The translations under genes and the position numbers were made by a program. Shown here piece after piece: positions 1-8,897 of a stretch of 64,000 bases of DNA. The DNA lies in the NCBI RefSeq assembly GCF_002706745.1, contig NZ_CP017702.1, positions 806,001 through 870,000 on the forward strand, written 5' to 3'. Within the stretch, counting starts at the first letter, position 1, and every line of letters starts with the position of its first letter. The DNA comes from Companilactobacillus farciminis KCTC 3681 = DSM 20184 (GTDB taxonomy: Bacteria; Bacillota; Bacilli; Lactobacillales; Lactobacillaceae). A model generated the notes under the pieces. It was not told the DNA's origin. It worked only from the letters and a program-made list of their open reading frames with translations, and made no database searches.

Positions 1-1
1 C

Positions 2-715
2 CCCAATAGATACGTTAACGTCCAAGGTGGAGGAACCGGTACAGGACTCAGCCAGATTCAACAAGGTGCCGTAAATATCGGTAATTCTGATCTGTATGCA
101 GAACAGAAAAAAGGTATTGATGCTAGCAAACTTGTTGATCATCGTATAGCTGCAGTTGGAATGATTCCAATCGTTAATAAAGACGTCAAAGTTAAGTCAC
201 TGACGATCAAGCAATTACGTGAGATTTTCTCTGGTGAAATAACTAACTGGAAACAAGTTGGTGGTCAAGATTTGAAGATTACGATTATCAACCGTGCTGA
301 CGGTAGTGGGACTAGAGCTGCCTTCGAAAGTGACGTTATGAATGGTGCACCATTTGTCCGCTCACAAGAACAAGATTCCAGCGGGATGGTTCGTCAAATC
401 GTCAACAATACGGCTGGTTCAATCAGTTATTTGGCTATGCCTTATTTAAACGATGCGGTTAAGACTGTCAATATCAATGGCATTGCGCCGACGATTAAAA
501 ATATTGAAAACAATAAGTGGAAGATTTGGTCATACGAGCATTTGTATACGAATGGTCAACCAACTGCTATGACTAAAGAGTTTCTTGAGTTCATTATGAC
601 AGATGAAATTCAAAATAAAGTTGTTAAGAAAATGAACTATGTTCCAATTAATGAAATGAAGTATCAAAAGGATTATAAGGGCAATGTTACGCCCGTTTCA
701 AAGGGGGTAAAGTAA
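2..715 (+). CDS. pstS: Phosphate ABC transporter substrate-binding protein PstS (5' truncated by window edge)
   Basis: Captures inorganic phosphate outside the cell and hands it to PstCA. The reading frame is open from base 2, so the start and signal peptide lie before the window. The visible part begins with a PstS-type phosphate-binding loop (GGGTGTGLSQIQQGAVNIGNSD) interrupted here only for description, followed by the second loop RADGSGTRAAFE, which contributes further phosphate contacts in this family. It is followed directly by pstC, pstA, two pstB genes and phoU, which confirms the assignment. An internal ATG at 161 is not the true start because homologous sequence continues upstream of it. 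Confidence 0.93.
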   Translation, partial: PNRYVNVQGGGTGTGLSQIQQGAVNIGNSDLYAEQKKGIDASKLVDHRIAAVGMIPIVNKDVKVKSLTIKQLREIFSGEITNWKQVGGQDLKITIINRADGSGTRAAFESDVMNGAPFVRSQEQDSSGMVRQIVNNTAGSISYLAMPYLNDAVKTVNINGIAPTIKNIENNKWKIWSYEHLYTNGQPTAMTKEFLEFIMTDEIQNKVVKKMNYVPINEMKYQKDYKGNVTPVSKGVK

Positions 716-716
716 T

Positions 717-1637
717 TTGAAAGATCCAATCAAAGAAAGCTTAACGAAAAAGTCTGTTTCCGCTAAACGTGAAACACGCGGTAAGATTATATCTTTCAGT
801 TTTACTGCCGTTATTGTCTTATTAGTGGTTACAATTATTGGTTTTATCGCATCACGTGGGGTTTTGATCTTTATTAAAGACGGCGTGAATCCAATTGATT
901 TTCTAACTCATTCTGTTTGGGCTCCAAATAAGCTCGATAGTGCTGGACATCCAATTGTAGGAGCTGCACCGATGATTGTCGGATCATTTGCAGTAACCTT
1001 GATTGCGGCTCTAATCGGTACGCCGTTTGCGATTGCGGCTGCTTTGTTTATGACAGAAATTTCGCCTAAATGGGGGCGCAAAATTTTACAACCTGTGATT
1101 GAATTATTAGTAGGTATCCCTTCAGTTGTTTATGGATTTATCGGTTTGACGATTGTGGTACCTTTTGTAAGAAAAATTGCTGGTGGTAGTGGTTTTGGTA
1201 TCTTAGCTGGATCATTTGTTCTATTCGTTATGATCTTGCCAACGATTACTTCGATGTCAGTCGATGCATTAAGAGCAGTTCCAAGATATTATCGAGAAGC
1301 TTCTTTAGCTTTAGGGGCTACTAGATGGCAAACGATTCATAAGGTTATTTTACGAGCTGCTACTCCAGGATTATTGACGGCCGTTGTCTTTGGTATGGCA
1401 AGAGCCTTTGGTGAAGCTTTAGCTGTTCAAATGGTTATCGGTAATGCCATGCTATTGCCACAAAATTTAGTATCTCCATCATCGACTTTGACTAGTGTCT
1501 TGACGATGAATATGGGTAACACCATTATGGGATCAACGCCAAACAATGCGCTTTGGTCATTAGCTTTACTATTGTTGTTGATGTCTCTATTCTTCAACTT
1601 CATCATCAGATCGATTGCTAAGCGAGGTGAATTCTAG
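717..1637 (+). CDS. pstC: Phosphate ABC transporter permease PstC
   Basis: Inner-membrane permease subunit of the high-affinity phosphate importer; pairs with PstA. About 306 residues with a basic N-terminal cytoplasmic stretch, a first membrane helix near residues 25-50 and about five more. The binding-protein-dependent permease EAA loop is visible as REASLALGATRWQTIHKVIL near residue 193. It starts with TTG at 717, one base after the pstS stop, with the ribosome site AAAGGGGG at the pstS 3' end. The stop overlaps the pstA start by one base (TAGTG), so translation is probably coupled. Confidence 0.95.
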   Translation: MKDPIKESLTKKSVSAKRETRGKIISFSFTAVIVLLVVTIIGFIASRGVLIFIKDGVNPIDFLTHSVWAPNKLDSAGHPIVGAAPMIVGSFAVTLIAALIGTPFAIAAALFMTEISPKWGRKILQPVIELLVGIPSVVYGFIGLTIVVPFVRKIAGGSGFGILAGSFVLFVMILPTITSMSVDALRAVPRYYREASLALGATRWQTIHKVILRAATPGLLTAVVFGMARAFGEALAVQMVIGNAMLLPQNLVSPSSTLTSVLTMNMGNTIMGSTPNNALWSLALLLLLMSLFFNFIIRSIAKRGEF

Positions 1638-2524
1638 TGTTTAATGAGAAAAACAAAGACAAGATTGCTACAGGTGTCATTTATGCGATGTCAGGCATTA
1701 TTGTCTTAATCTTGCTAGGTTTATTGATCTATATCTTAGGTAGTGGTTTGAGATATGTTAACTGGCATTTCTTAACCTCTGGCTCAAAAGCTTTCCAAGC
1801 TGGTAGTGGTGTCGGGATTCAATTATTCAACTCGTTTTTCCTATTGATTTTATCAATGTTGATTTCAATTCCAATTTCAATTTGTGCCGGAATTTATTTG
1901 TCTGAATATGCCGGAAAAAACAAATTCGTGGAATTGATTCGAGTTTCAATTGAAGTCTTGAGTTCTCTACCATCAATTGTCGTTGGTTTGTTTGGATTCT
2001 TGATTTTTGTAATTAGTTTCAAGTTTGGATTTTCAATCCTTTCTGGTGCCTTGACATTGACTGTCTTTAACTTGCCAATCTTGACGAGAAATGTGGAAGA
2101 TTCCTTGAAATCCGTTCCTCAATCTCAACGAGAAGCCGGTCTTGCTTTAGGACTGTCAAAGTGGGAAACCGTGATTCACGTTATTATCCCTGATGGACTT
2201 CCCGGAATTATTACTGGGATGATCATCGGTGCCGGAAGAGTCTTCGGTGAAGCTGCGGCCTTGATTTATACTGCTGGTCAATCTGCTCCACCACTAGACT
2301 TTACTAATTTCAATATTTTCAGTATCACTAGTCCATTGAATTTGATGAGACCAGCGGAAACTTTAGCCGTGCACATTTGGAAAGTAAACTCCGAAGGTTT
2401 GATTCCTGATGCTGTGCAAGTTTCTGCCGGAGCTTCAGCAGTGTTGATTATTGCTGTCTTGATCTTTAATCTTCTATCTAGATATATTGGCAATTTAGTT
2501 TATAAAAAGATGACGGGTGAGTAG
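1637..2524 (+). CDS. pstA: Phosphate ABC transporter permease PstA
   Basis: Second permease subunit of the phosphate importer. About 295 residues, six predicted membrane helices, with the EAA loop REAGLALGLSKWETVIHVII around residue 168 that docks onto the ATPase. It starts with GTG at 1637, overlapping the pstC stop by one base. pstB follows after three bases. It differs from PstC by the typical large periplasmic segment between helices 1 and 2 (LRYVNWHFLTSGSKAFQAG). Confidence 0.95.
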   Translation: MFNEKNKDKIATGVIYAMSGIIVLILLGLLIYILGSGLRYVNWHFLTSGSKAFQAGSGVGIQLFNSFFLLILSMLISIPISICAGIYLSEYAGKNKFVELIRVSIEVLSSLPSIVVGLFGFLIFVISFKFGFSILSGALTLTVFNLPILTRNVEDSLKSVPQSQREAGLALGLSKWETVIHVIIPDGLPGIITGMIIGAGRVFGEAAALIYTAGQSAPPLDFTNFNIFSITSPLNLMRPAETLAVHIWKVNSEGLIPDAVQVSAGASAVLIIAVLIFNLLSRYIGNLVYKKMTGE

Positions 2525-2527
2525 AAT

Positions 2528-3334
2528 ATGACTGAACAAAATGAACAACAATACATCCTTCATTTAGACGAGGATAAACATGAAATCGCCATGAAGACTA
2601 AGGATCTACAAGTTTTTTATGGCGAGAAAGAGGCTATGCATAAGGCATCGCTTCAGTTTGAAAGATACAAGATCACATCTTTGATTGGTGCTTCAGGTTC
2701 TGGTAAATCGACTTATTTAAGATCTTTGAACCGAATGAATGACGAAGTGCCAAGTGCTAGTGTTAAAGGTCAGATCATGTATCGTGGTTTGGATATTAAT
2801 AAGGACAATGTCGATATTTACGAAGTTAGAAAACACATCGGAATGGTTTTCCAACGTCCCAATCCGTTTTCTAAATCGATTTATGACAACATTACCTTTG
2901 CGTTAAAACGTCATGGATTGCATGACAAAGAAAAGTTAGATGAAATCGTTGAGACAACTTTGAAACAAGCCTCTTTATGGGACCAAGTCAAAGATGATCT
3001 TAACAAAAGTGCATTAGCACTCTCTGGGGGTCAACAACAAAGACTTTGTATTGCTAGAGCCATTGCGATGAAACCGGATATTTTATTGATGGATGAACCC
3101 GCAAGTGCGCTAGATCCAATATCAACGTCGAATGTTGAGGAAACAATGTTGAGCTTGAAAGATAAATTTACCATCATTATCGTCACGCACAACATGCAGC
3201 AAGCAGCTAGAATCAGCGATTACACAGCATTTTTCCACATGGGACATGCTGTCGAATTTAATGAAACTAGAAAAATCTTTACGCGTCCTAAGATTAAGAC
3301 GACTGAAGACTATGTTTCTGGACACTTTGGATAG
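2528..3334 (+). CDS. pstB: Phosphate ABC transporter ATPase PstB, copy 1
   Basis: ATP-binding subunit that powers phosphate import. Walker A is GASGSGKST near residue 56, Q-loop MVFQRPNPF, signature LSGGQQQR, Walker [13 protein letters not shown] and switch histidine VTHNMQQA. Two sequence details set it apart from the second copy: Walker A has Ser where PstB usually has Cys (GSGK versus GCGK), and the D-loop reads PASALDP rather than PTSALDP. It also carries a roughly 20-residue N-terminal extension ([19 protein letters not shown]). Tandem pstB genes are common in lactic acid bacteria. It is 3 bases downstream of pstA and 11 upstream of the second copy. Confidence 0.94.
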   Translation: MTEQNEQQYILHLDEDKHEIAMKTKDLQVFYGEKEAMHKASLQFERYKITSLIGASGSGKSTYLRSLNRMNDEVPSASVKGQIMYRGLDINKDNVDIYEVRKHIGMVFQRPNPFSKSIYDNITFALKRHGLHDKEKLDEIVETTLKQASLWDQVKDDLNKSALALSGGQQQRLCIARAIAMKPDILLMDEPASALDPISTSNVEETMLSLKDKFTIIIVTHNMQQAARISDYTAFFHMGHAVEFNETRKIFTRPKIKTTEDYVSGHFG

Positions 3335-3345
3335 GAGCACTCATA

Positions 3346-4104
3346 TTGACAGAAAAAATTTTAACATCATCTGATGTACATTTATTTTATGGTAAAAAAG
3401 AAGCCTTAAAAGGCATTAATCTAGACTTCAACAAAAATGAAATCACAGCTTTGATTGGACCTTCTGGATGTGGTAAATCGACTTATCTTAGATGTCTTAA
3501 CCGAATGAACGATTTGATTCCTGATGTAACTATTACAGGGACTATTAGTTTGAACGGTAAGAATATTTATGCACCAAATATCGATACGGTTGAATTGCGT
3601 AAACAAGTTGGAATGGTTTTTCAACAACCAAATCCATTTCCTTTTTCAATATATGATAATGTAGTATATGGACTAAGACTTGCGGGCGTGAAGGACAAAG
3701 CTGTTTTGGATGAAGCTGTTGAGACTAGTTTGCAAAGTGCTGCCGTTTGGGATGACGTCAAAGATAAATTGCATCAAAGTGCTTTGTCATTATCCGGTGG
3801 TCAGCAACAGAGAGTATGTATTGCTAGAGTTTTAGCAGTGAAACCTGATATCATCTTATTAGACGAACCAACTTCAGCTTTGGATCCAATTTCTTCATCC
3901 AAGGTTGAGGATACTATGCTTCGCTTACGTGAGGATTACACAATTATTACCGTTACACACAATATGCAACAGGCATCAAGAATATCAGATCAGACCGCTT
4001 TCTTCCTAAATGGGGAATTAATTGAGGCGGATAAAACTAGAAATATTTTCTTAAATCCGAAAGAAAAACAGACGGAGGATTATATTTCTGGAAAATTCGG
4101 TTAG
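3346..4104 (+). CDS. pstB: Phosphate ABC transporter ATPase PstB, copy 2
   Basis: Second ATPase gene of the phosphate importer, about 252 residues. Walker [10 protein letters not shown] near residue 37, Q-loop [16 protein letters not shown], signature LSGGQQQR, Walker [14 protein letters not shown], switch VTHNMQQA. This copy matches the classical PstB consensus more closely than copy 1. It starts with TTG at 3346; the ribosome site GGAG at 3334-3337 has normal spacing. Whether the two ATPases form a heterodimer or alternate as homodimers cannot be told from sequence. Confidence 0.94.
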   Translation: MTEKILTSSDVHLFYGKKEALKGINLDFNKNEITALIGPSGCGKSTYLRCLNRMNDLIPDVTITGTISLNGKNIYAPNIDTVELRKQVGMVFQQPNPFPFSIYDNVVYGLRLAGVKDKAVLDEAVETSLQSAAVWDDVKDKLHQSALSLSGGQQQRVCIARVLAVKPDIILLDEPTSALDPISSSKVEDTMLRLREDYTIITVTHNMQQASRISDQTAFFLNGELIEADKTRNIFLNPKEKQTEDYISGKFG

Positions 4105-4116
4105 GAGAAAAGAAAA

Positions 4117-4788
4117 ATGCGTACTACTTTTGAAGAACAATTAAATAATCTACATTTACGGTTCTCAGAGATGGGTATGATGGCGAGTGAAGCCATTATG
4201 AAATCCGTTAAAGCATATATAGATCATGACAAGGCTTTGGCAAAAGATGTAATTCAACATGACCATGTGATCAACAAACGTGAAATGGATCTGGAAAAAG
4301 AATCTTTTGAAATGATTGCTCTGCAACAACCTGTGACATCCGATTTGAGAATGATTGTGACAGTATTAAAGGCAAGTTCTGATTTAGAGCGAATGGGTGA
4401 CCATGCTGTAAGTATTGCGCAAGAAACAATTCGGGTTAAAGGTGAGACCAGAATTCCAGAAATCGAAAAAGTTATTGCTGAAATGGGCGATATGGCAACT
4501 TCTATCGTTGAAGATTCACTTGAAGCTTATCTAAAAAGAGATAGCAAGATGGCTGAAGAAGTTGCTCATCGCGATATTGAGATTGACGCTAAGAGTACTA
4601 TGATCAACGAATTGTGTATCAAAGATATGCAAAAGACGGTTGAAAATGTTTTGAGTGGCTCATCATACATGTTAGTAGCCAGTTATTTGGAACGTGTCGG
4701 TGACTATGCAACTAATATTTGTGAGTGGGTAGTTTACTTGAACACTGGACATGTGGTAGAACTGAATCGGAAGCATATTGCTGAATAA
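4117..4788 (+). CDS. phoU: Phosphate transport regulator PhoU
   Basis: Cytoplasmic negative regulator that links Pst transport activity to the Pho two-component system. It has 223 residues and is all-helical, with two homologous halves, each carrying a metal-binding E/DxxxD-type motif of PhoU proteins (ASSDLERMGDHAVSIA and ASYLERVGDYATNIC). The ribosome site GGAGAAAAG precedes the ATG at 4117. It closes the pst operon; the next gene follows after 42 bases without a clear terminator. Confidence 0.95.
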   Translation: MRTTFEEQLNNLHLRFSEMGMMASEAIMKSVKAYIDHDKALAKDVIQHDHVINKREMDLEKESFEMIALQQPVTSDLRMIVTVLKASSDLERMGDHAVSIAQETIRVKGETRIPEIEKVIAEMGDMATSIVEDSLEAYLKRDSKMAEEVAHRDIEIDAKSTMINELCIKDMQKTVENVLSGSSYMLVASYLERVGDYATNICEWVVYLNTGHVVELNRKHIAE

Positions 4789-4830
4789 GCGTATGTTTAA
4801 TATTTTTGGAACGAGTTGAGGTGATATTTT

Positions 4831-5082
4831 ATGAAGAATAGAATCACGAGATCTAGTACAAATCGAATGCTTGCAGGTGTTTGCGGCGGATTAGGTGAGT
4901 ACTTTGGAATCGACTCGACTTGGATTCGCCTTTTGTTTATTTTTTTAACACCGCTGACATATTTTTTGACGATTTTAGTTTATGTAGTTTGCGTCTTCTC
5001 ATTTCCAGAGACTCGCAATATTCAGGAAACTGACTTTAAAAAGAAATATCGTCGGCCTAAGGCTCCCAAAAAATATTATTGA
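4831..5082 (+). CDS. PspC-domain small membrane protein
   Basis: Small 83-residue protein with a PspC domain: basic N-terminus with ITRSSTNRMLAGVCGGLGEYFGID, then one hydrophobic helix (WIRLLFIFLTPLTYFLTILVYVVCVF), then a basic tail. PspC/YvlC proteins are linked to envelope-stress responses; in Bacillus a comparable gene (yvlC) lies with yvlD close to hprK, as here. GAGGTGAT upstream of 4831 is a strong ribosome site. Probably co-transcribed with the next gene. Confidence 0.85.
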   Translation: MKNRITRSSTNRMLAGVCGGLGEYFGIDSTWIRLLFIFLTPLTYFLTILVYVVCVFSFPETRNIQETDFKKKYRRPKAPKKYY

Positions 5083-5111
5083 TTTAAATACTAATTAAAT
5101 GAGGGTATGCA

Positions 5112-5477
5112 ATGAAGTTATTAATCAGACTGGTAATCCAAACGTTGCTATTTTTAGCAATTGCGCGGATTTTACCGGGAATGTTTCAAATTGATAGTTT
5201 AGGAACGGCTATTTTAGCAAGTTTGGTGTTAGTAATTCTTAATGGAACTATTAAGCCGCTGTTGCACATTATTTCATTGCCGATCACTTTTATTACTTTC
5301 GGATTATTTTCGTTTGTGATTAATGCTATTACTTTGGAACTGACGTCTGCTTTAGTAGGATCAGCAAGTTTTCATTTTAATGGTTTCGGTTCGGCATTAG
5401 TCGTCGCAGTTATTTTAGCAATTTGTTATTCTATTATTAATAATTACACGAGAGATAATTTTCAAAGACGCGTCTAG
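5112..5477 (+). CDS. yvlD: YvlD-like phage-holin family 4 membrane protein
   Basis: Membrane protein of 121 residues with about four hydrophobic helices and the family motif NGTIKPLLHIISLPITFITFG. The family name (phage holin family 4) is historical; these chromosomal genes are not lysis proteins and their exact role is unknown. The link with the PspC-like gene upstream suggests a part in envelope homeostasis. Its 3' end runs into an intrinsic terminator. Confidence 0.85.
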   Translation: MKLLIRLVIQTLLFLAIARILPGMFQIDSLGTAILASLVLVILNGTIKPLLHIISLPITFITFGLFSFVINAITLELTSALVGSASFHFNGFGSALVVAVILAICYSIINNYTRDNFQRRV

Positions 5478-5491
5478 AACGCGTTTTTTTT
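5468..5491 (+). terminator. Intrinsic terminator after the pspC-yvlD pair
   Basis: ACGCGT at 5468-5473 pairs with ACGCGT at 5479-5484 across the loop CTAGA, followed by a run of eight T. The 5' arm overlaps the stop region of the yvlD-like gene. Confidence 0.85.
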
Positions 5492-5543
5492 GTGCCATTT
5501 AATGATAAACTTAGAGTAAAACATGAGTTAGTGAGGCTGGGTT

Positions 5544-6503
5544 ATGACAAATTTTGTGACTGTATCGCAATTAGTAGAAGATAATGAATTAAAAGTTTAT
5601 AGCGGAGAAGAACTCCTTAAAGATAAAAAAGTTATTACTAGTGATATTTCCCGTCCAGGAATTGAGTTAACGGGCTATTTTGATTACTATCCTAGTGAAC
5701 GTATTCAATTATTTGGACAAACTGAATCAGCTTATTCACGTTCAATGACAAGCAACAATCGTTACAAGGTCATGTTGGAATTGTGTCGTGAAGATACGCC
5801 AGCATTGCTTATTTCTAGAAACATCCAACCTAGTAAGGAAATCTTGCAAGCGGCTAAAGAACACAACGTACCAGTAATTGGTTCGACTTTACCTACAACA
5901 AGACTTTCTAGTATGATTACGGAGTACCTCGATGAGAAATTAGCACCTAGAGAGTCAATTCATGGTGTTTTGGTCGATGTTTATGGTATTGGAATCCTTT
6001 TGACTGGACATTCTGGAATTGGTAAAAGTGAAACGGCTTTGGAATTAGTTAAGAGAGGTCACCGTTTGATTGCTGATGATCGTGTTGATGTTTATCAACG
6101 TGATGAAAAAACTATCGTTGGTGAAGCTCCTAAGATTTTGAATCACTTGCTAGAAATTCGTGGTATCGGAATTATCGACGTGATGAATCTCTTCGGTGCC
6201 GGTGCTGTTCGTTCTAAGAGTGAAATTCAATTGATCATCAACTTGGAAAATTGGTCAGCTGATAAGAATTACGATCGAATCGGAACTTTGGAAGACAAAC
6301 GAACTTTCTTTGACGTTGATGTTCCTCAAATTACTGTGCCGGTTAAAGTTGGTCGTAATATTTCTATCATCATTGAAGTTGCAGCGATGAACTATCGTGC
6401 TAAGAAGATGGGCTACGATGCTACTAAGAAATTCGAGGATAACTTAGGCTTGTTGATCAAAGAAAATGAAGCCAAAACAAAAAATGATGGAGAAGGTAAG
6501 TAA
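5544..6503 (+). CDS. hprK: HPr kinase/phosphorylase
   Basis: Bifunctional sensor enzyme that phosphorylates HPr on Ser46 when glycolytic intermediates are high and removes the phosphate when inorganic phosphate is high, controlling carbon catabolite repression with CcpA. It has 319 residues; Walker [10 protein letters not shown] near residue 155, followed by LIADDRVDV and the family signature [20 protein letters not shown]. It follows the upstream terminator, so it should have its own promoter, but no convincing -35/-10 pair is visible. The stop overlaps the lgt ATG. Confidence 0.96.
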   Translation: MTNFVTVSQLVEDNELKVYSGEELLKDKKVITSDISRPGIELTGYFDYYPSERIQLFGQTESAYSRSMTSNNRYKVMLELCREDTPALLISRNIQPSKEILQAAKEHNVPVIGSTLPTTRLSSMITEYLDEKLAPRESIHGVLVDVYGIGILLTGHSGIGKSETALELVKRGHRLIADDRVDVYQRDEKTIVGEAPKILNHLLEIRGIGIIDVMNLFGAGAVRSKSEIQLIINLENWSADKNYDRIGTLEDKRTFFDVDVPQITVPVKVGRNISIIIEVAAMNYRAKKMGYDATKKFEDNLGLLIKENEAKTKNDGEGK

Positions 6504-7318
6504 TGAGTTTTAACCTATTAGCATTAAATCCAATTGCATTTAATCTGGGGGGATTACAAGTACATTGGTATGGAATCATCATTGCCTTAGGCGCTTTAGT
6601 AGGTGTCATTATGGCGATGCGTGAGGCCAAGAGACGTCATCTCGATCCGGATAATATTTTGGATTTAGTCTTGTATGGGGTACCGATTGCCTTAGTTGGT
6701 GCTCGTTTGTATTATGTGATTTTTGAATTGCCATTTTATCTGGCTAATCCAAGTGAAATTATTAAGATCTGGCACGGGGGAATTGCCATTTATGGTGGTT
6801 TAATTGCAGCTTTTATTGTGCTATTAGTCTTGTGTAAAAAGAGAAATATTTCTCCTTGGTTGATGTTAGATATTGCAGCACCATCAGTCTTATTGGGCCA
6901 AATCGTTGGTCGTTGGGGTAACTTCATGAATCAAGAAGCCTTTGGAGCTAAAACGACTTTGGACTTTTTGCAATCACTACATTTGCCACATTTTATTATT
7001 GAACAAATGTATATCAATGGAGCCTATCGCCAACCGACATTTTTATATGAATCAGTTGGAAACTTGATAGGTTTAGTTTTAATTTTAGTCTTGAGAAACA
7101 GAAAGCACCTCTTTAAGCGTGGAGAAGTATTTTTAGCTTATTTAATTTGGTATCCAGCAGTTAGATTCTTTGTCGAAGGGATGCGGACTGATAGTTTGTA
7201 CATCCTTCCTGGAGTTAGAGTTTCACAAGTCTTATCGTTAGTTTTATTCATTGTTGCAATTGGTTTGTTCATTTATCGACGCAAGCAGCAAAAGCAACCT
7301 TGGTATAATGAATTGTGA
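6503..7318 (+). CDS. lgt: Prolipoprotein diacylglyceryl transferase
   Basis: Membrane enzyme that transfers diacylglycerol from phosphatidylglycerol to the lipobox cysteine of prolipoproteins. It has 271 residues with seven hydrophobic helices and the Lgt signature [13 protein letters not shown] near residue 136, plus the conserved [10 protein letters not shown] start and HGGIAIYGG loop. It overlaps hprK by one base and is in the conserved hprK-lgt order. Confidence 0.96.
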   Translation: MSFNLLALNPIAFNLGGLQVHWYGIIIALGALVGVIMAMREAKRRHLDPDNILDLVLYGVPIALVGARLYYVIFELPFYLANPSEIIKIWHGGIAIYGGLIAAFIVLLVLCKKRNISPWLMLDIAAPSVLLGQIVGRWGNFMNQEAFGAKTTLDFLQSLHLPHFIIEQMYINGAYRQPTFLYESVGNLIGLVLILVLRNRKHLFKRGEVFLAYLIWYPAVRFFVEGMRTDSLYILPGVRVSQVLSLVLFIVAIGLFIYRRKQQKQPWYNEL

Positions 7319-7383
7319 GCAACTTAATTGCCAAGTTGAAAATTAATGGTAATATTTGTTGAGTAATAGGAGGTAATTCGACG

Positions 7384-8325
7384 ATGAAAACATATGATGT
7401 AGTAGTTATTGGTGCGGGACCTGGTGGTTTAACAGCTGCTTTATACGCTTCACGTGCTAATTTGTCAGTAATGATTCTTGATCGTGGTATTTATGGTGGT
7501 CAAATGAATAACACCGCCGCAATCGAAAATTATCCTGGCTTTGATTCAATTTTAGGACCAGACCTAAGTGAAAAGATGTATCAATCATCAACTCAATTTG
7601 GAGCTGACTTTGGTTATGGTGCCGTTGAATCAGTTGAAGATAAAGGAAATGTTAAAATCATCCATACAGATGATGGCGATTATGAAACAAAGGCTTTGAT
7701 TATCGCTACTGGTTCACAATATAAGAAGATTGGCGTACCTGGGGAAGAAGAATTATCAGGTCGTGGAGTTTCTTACTGTGCTGTCTGTGATGGTGCATTC
7801 TTCAAAGGACAAGACGTTGCCGTTATCGGTGGTGGCGATTCTGCCGTTGAAGAAGGTATCTATTTGACACAATTAGCTAAATCCGTAACAATTATTCACC
7901 GTCGTGATCAATTACGTGCCCAAAAGATTTTGCAAGACCGTGCATTTAAGAACGATAAGATCAAGTTCGTTTGGAATGCTGACGTCAAGGAAATCACAAG
8001 TGAAGACGACAAGGTTTCTGGCGTACGTTACGTTGACAAGAAGACTGGTGAGGAACACGTTGTTCCAGCTAAGGGTGCCTTTATCTATGTTGGAATCAAA
8101 CCAATGACTGAACCATTCAAGGGCTTAGGTGTACTTGATGAAGATGGTTGGATCGATACTAATGAACACATGGAAACAAAGGTTCCTGGAATCTTTGCTG
8201 TAGGTGACGTTAGAAAGAAAGACTTGCGTCAAGTTGCTATCGCTGTTGGTGAAGGTGGTATTGCCGGACAACAAGCTTACAACTATATTCAAGAACTTTC
8301 TGATAGTGAAGTTTCAGCTAAGTAA
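7384..8325 (+). CDS. trxB: Thioredoxin reductase (NADPH)
   Basis: Flavoenzyme that reduces thioredoxin with NADPH in the cytoplasm. It has 313 residues: FAD-binding GAGPGGLTAALYASR at residues 11-25, redox-active CAVCDG near residue 135, NADPH-binding GGGDSAVEEG near residue 155, and the C-terminal FAD motif GIFAVGDVR. AGGAGGTAATTCGACG precedes the ATG. It ends with a strong terminator, closing the hprK-lgt-trxB cluster. Confidence 0.96.
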   Translation: MKTYDVVVIGAGPGGLTAALYASRANLSVMILDRGIYGGQMNNTAAIENYPGFDSILGPDLSEKMYQSSTQFGADFGYGAVESVEDKGNVKIIHTDDGDYETKALIIATGSQYKKIGVPGEEELSGRGVSYCAVCDGAFFKGQDVAVIGGGDSAVEEGIYLTQLAKSVTIIHRRDQLRAQKILQDRAFKNDKIKFVWNADVKEITSEDDKVSGVRYVDKKTGEEHVVPAKGAFIYVGIKPMTEPFKGLGVLDEDGWIDTNEHMETKVPGIFAVGDVRKKDLRQVAIAVGEGGIAGQQAYNYIQELSDSEVSAK

Positions 8326-8346
8326 TCATTCTATAAAAATAATTGA

Positions 8347-8390
8347 GGGTTATGTAAAAGAGAATTGTTCTCTTTTACATAACCCTTTTT
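8347..8390 (+). terminator. Strong intrinsic terminator after trxB
   Basis: A 17-bp perfect stem (GGGTTATGTAAAAGAGA paired with its complement ending at 8385) closes the loop ATTGT and is followed by TTTTT. It is one of the strongest hairpins in the window and isolates the trxB cluster from the regulator downstream. Confidence 0.95.
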
Positions 8391-8454
8391 ATTATCTGGG
8401 ACTGTAACGATTGGTTAATATTTGAAAAATAAATTTTCTAAAAGTGGTTCCATT

Positions 8455-8482
8455 TTGTACATGTTTAAACATATAGTATAAT
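8455..8482 (+). promoter_or_regulatory. Promoter of the XRE regulator with palindromic operator between -35 and -10
   Basis: TTGTAC (8455-8460), 16-bp spacer, TATAAT (8477-8482). The spacer contains the perfect 12-bp palindrome ATGTTTAAACAT at 8461-8472. An operator in this position would block RNA polymerase; autoregulation by the encoded XRE protein is the simplest reading, by inference only. Confidence 0.75.
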
Positions 8483-8510
8483 GTATATAAAAAGATAGGA
8501 AGTGATTCTT

Positions 8511-8765
8511 ATGCGTGAAGTAGTAAATAATAATATGGATCGTTTGATGAATGAATCCGGTTTTAATATTGCAAAAAACTTAAAAATCCTTAGAAGAGAA
8601 AAAAATGTTACTCAAAAGGAAGTTGCTCAACATTTAAATATTGATGTTACAACCTTATCTCACTACGAAACTGGTATTAGAATGCCGGATATCGATACTT
8701 TGATTGCTTTAGCTAGATACTATAATACGGATATCAACAGAATCATCAGTAGTGAAACTTACTAA
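8511..8765 (+). CDS. Small XRE-family transcriptional regulator
   Basis: DNA-binding protein of 84 residues consisting almost entirely of one Cro/C1-type helix-turn-helix: NIAKNLKILRREKNVTQKEVAQHLNIDVTTLSHYETGIRMPDIDTLIALARYYNTDINRII is the diagnostic fold, described here in pieces (recognition helix around DVTTLSHYETG). No sensor or dimerisation domain is added. The ATG at 8511 is preferred over a GTG nine bases upstream because the ribosome site AGGAAGTG overlaps that GTG. It is a single-gene unit behind its own strong promoter. The target is unknown; a self-regulated operator is suggested by the palindrome in its promoter. Confidence 0.85.
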   Translation: MREVVNNNMDRLMNESGFNIAKNLKILRREKNVTQKEVAQHLNIDVTTLSHYETGIRMPDIDTLIALARYYNTDINRIISSETY

Positions 8766-8853
8766 TTTGTAAATTTGAAACACAATTTTAAGTCTCTTTT
8801 AAATTTTTATTGTTAAAGTTGTGTAAATCAAATTTTAATAGTACTTTAGGATT

Positions 8854-8861
8854 GCTATAAT
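8854..8861 (+). promoter_or_regulatory. Extended -10 promoter of phosphoglucomutase gene
   Basis: TGCTATAAT (8853-8861) is an extended -10 element with perfect TATAAT; the -35 region (TTTTAA at 8833) is poor, as is usual for extended -10 promoters. It is 36 bases before the gene and followed by TTAGGAGGA. Confidence 0.65.
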
Positions 8862-8897
8862 AGCTGTAGGTACTTACAAATTAGGAGGACGAATTTA

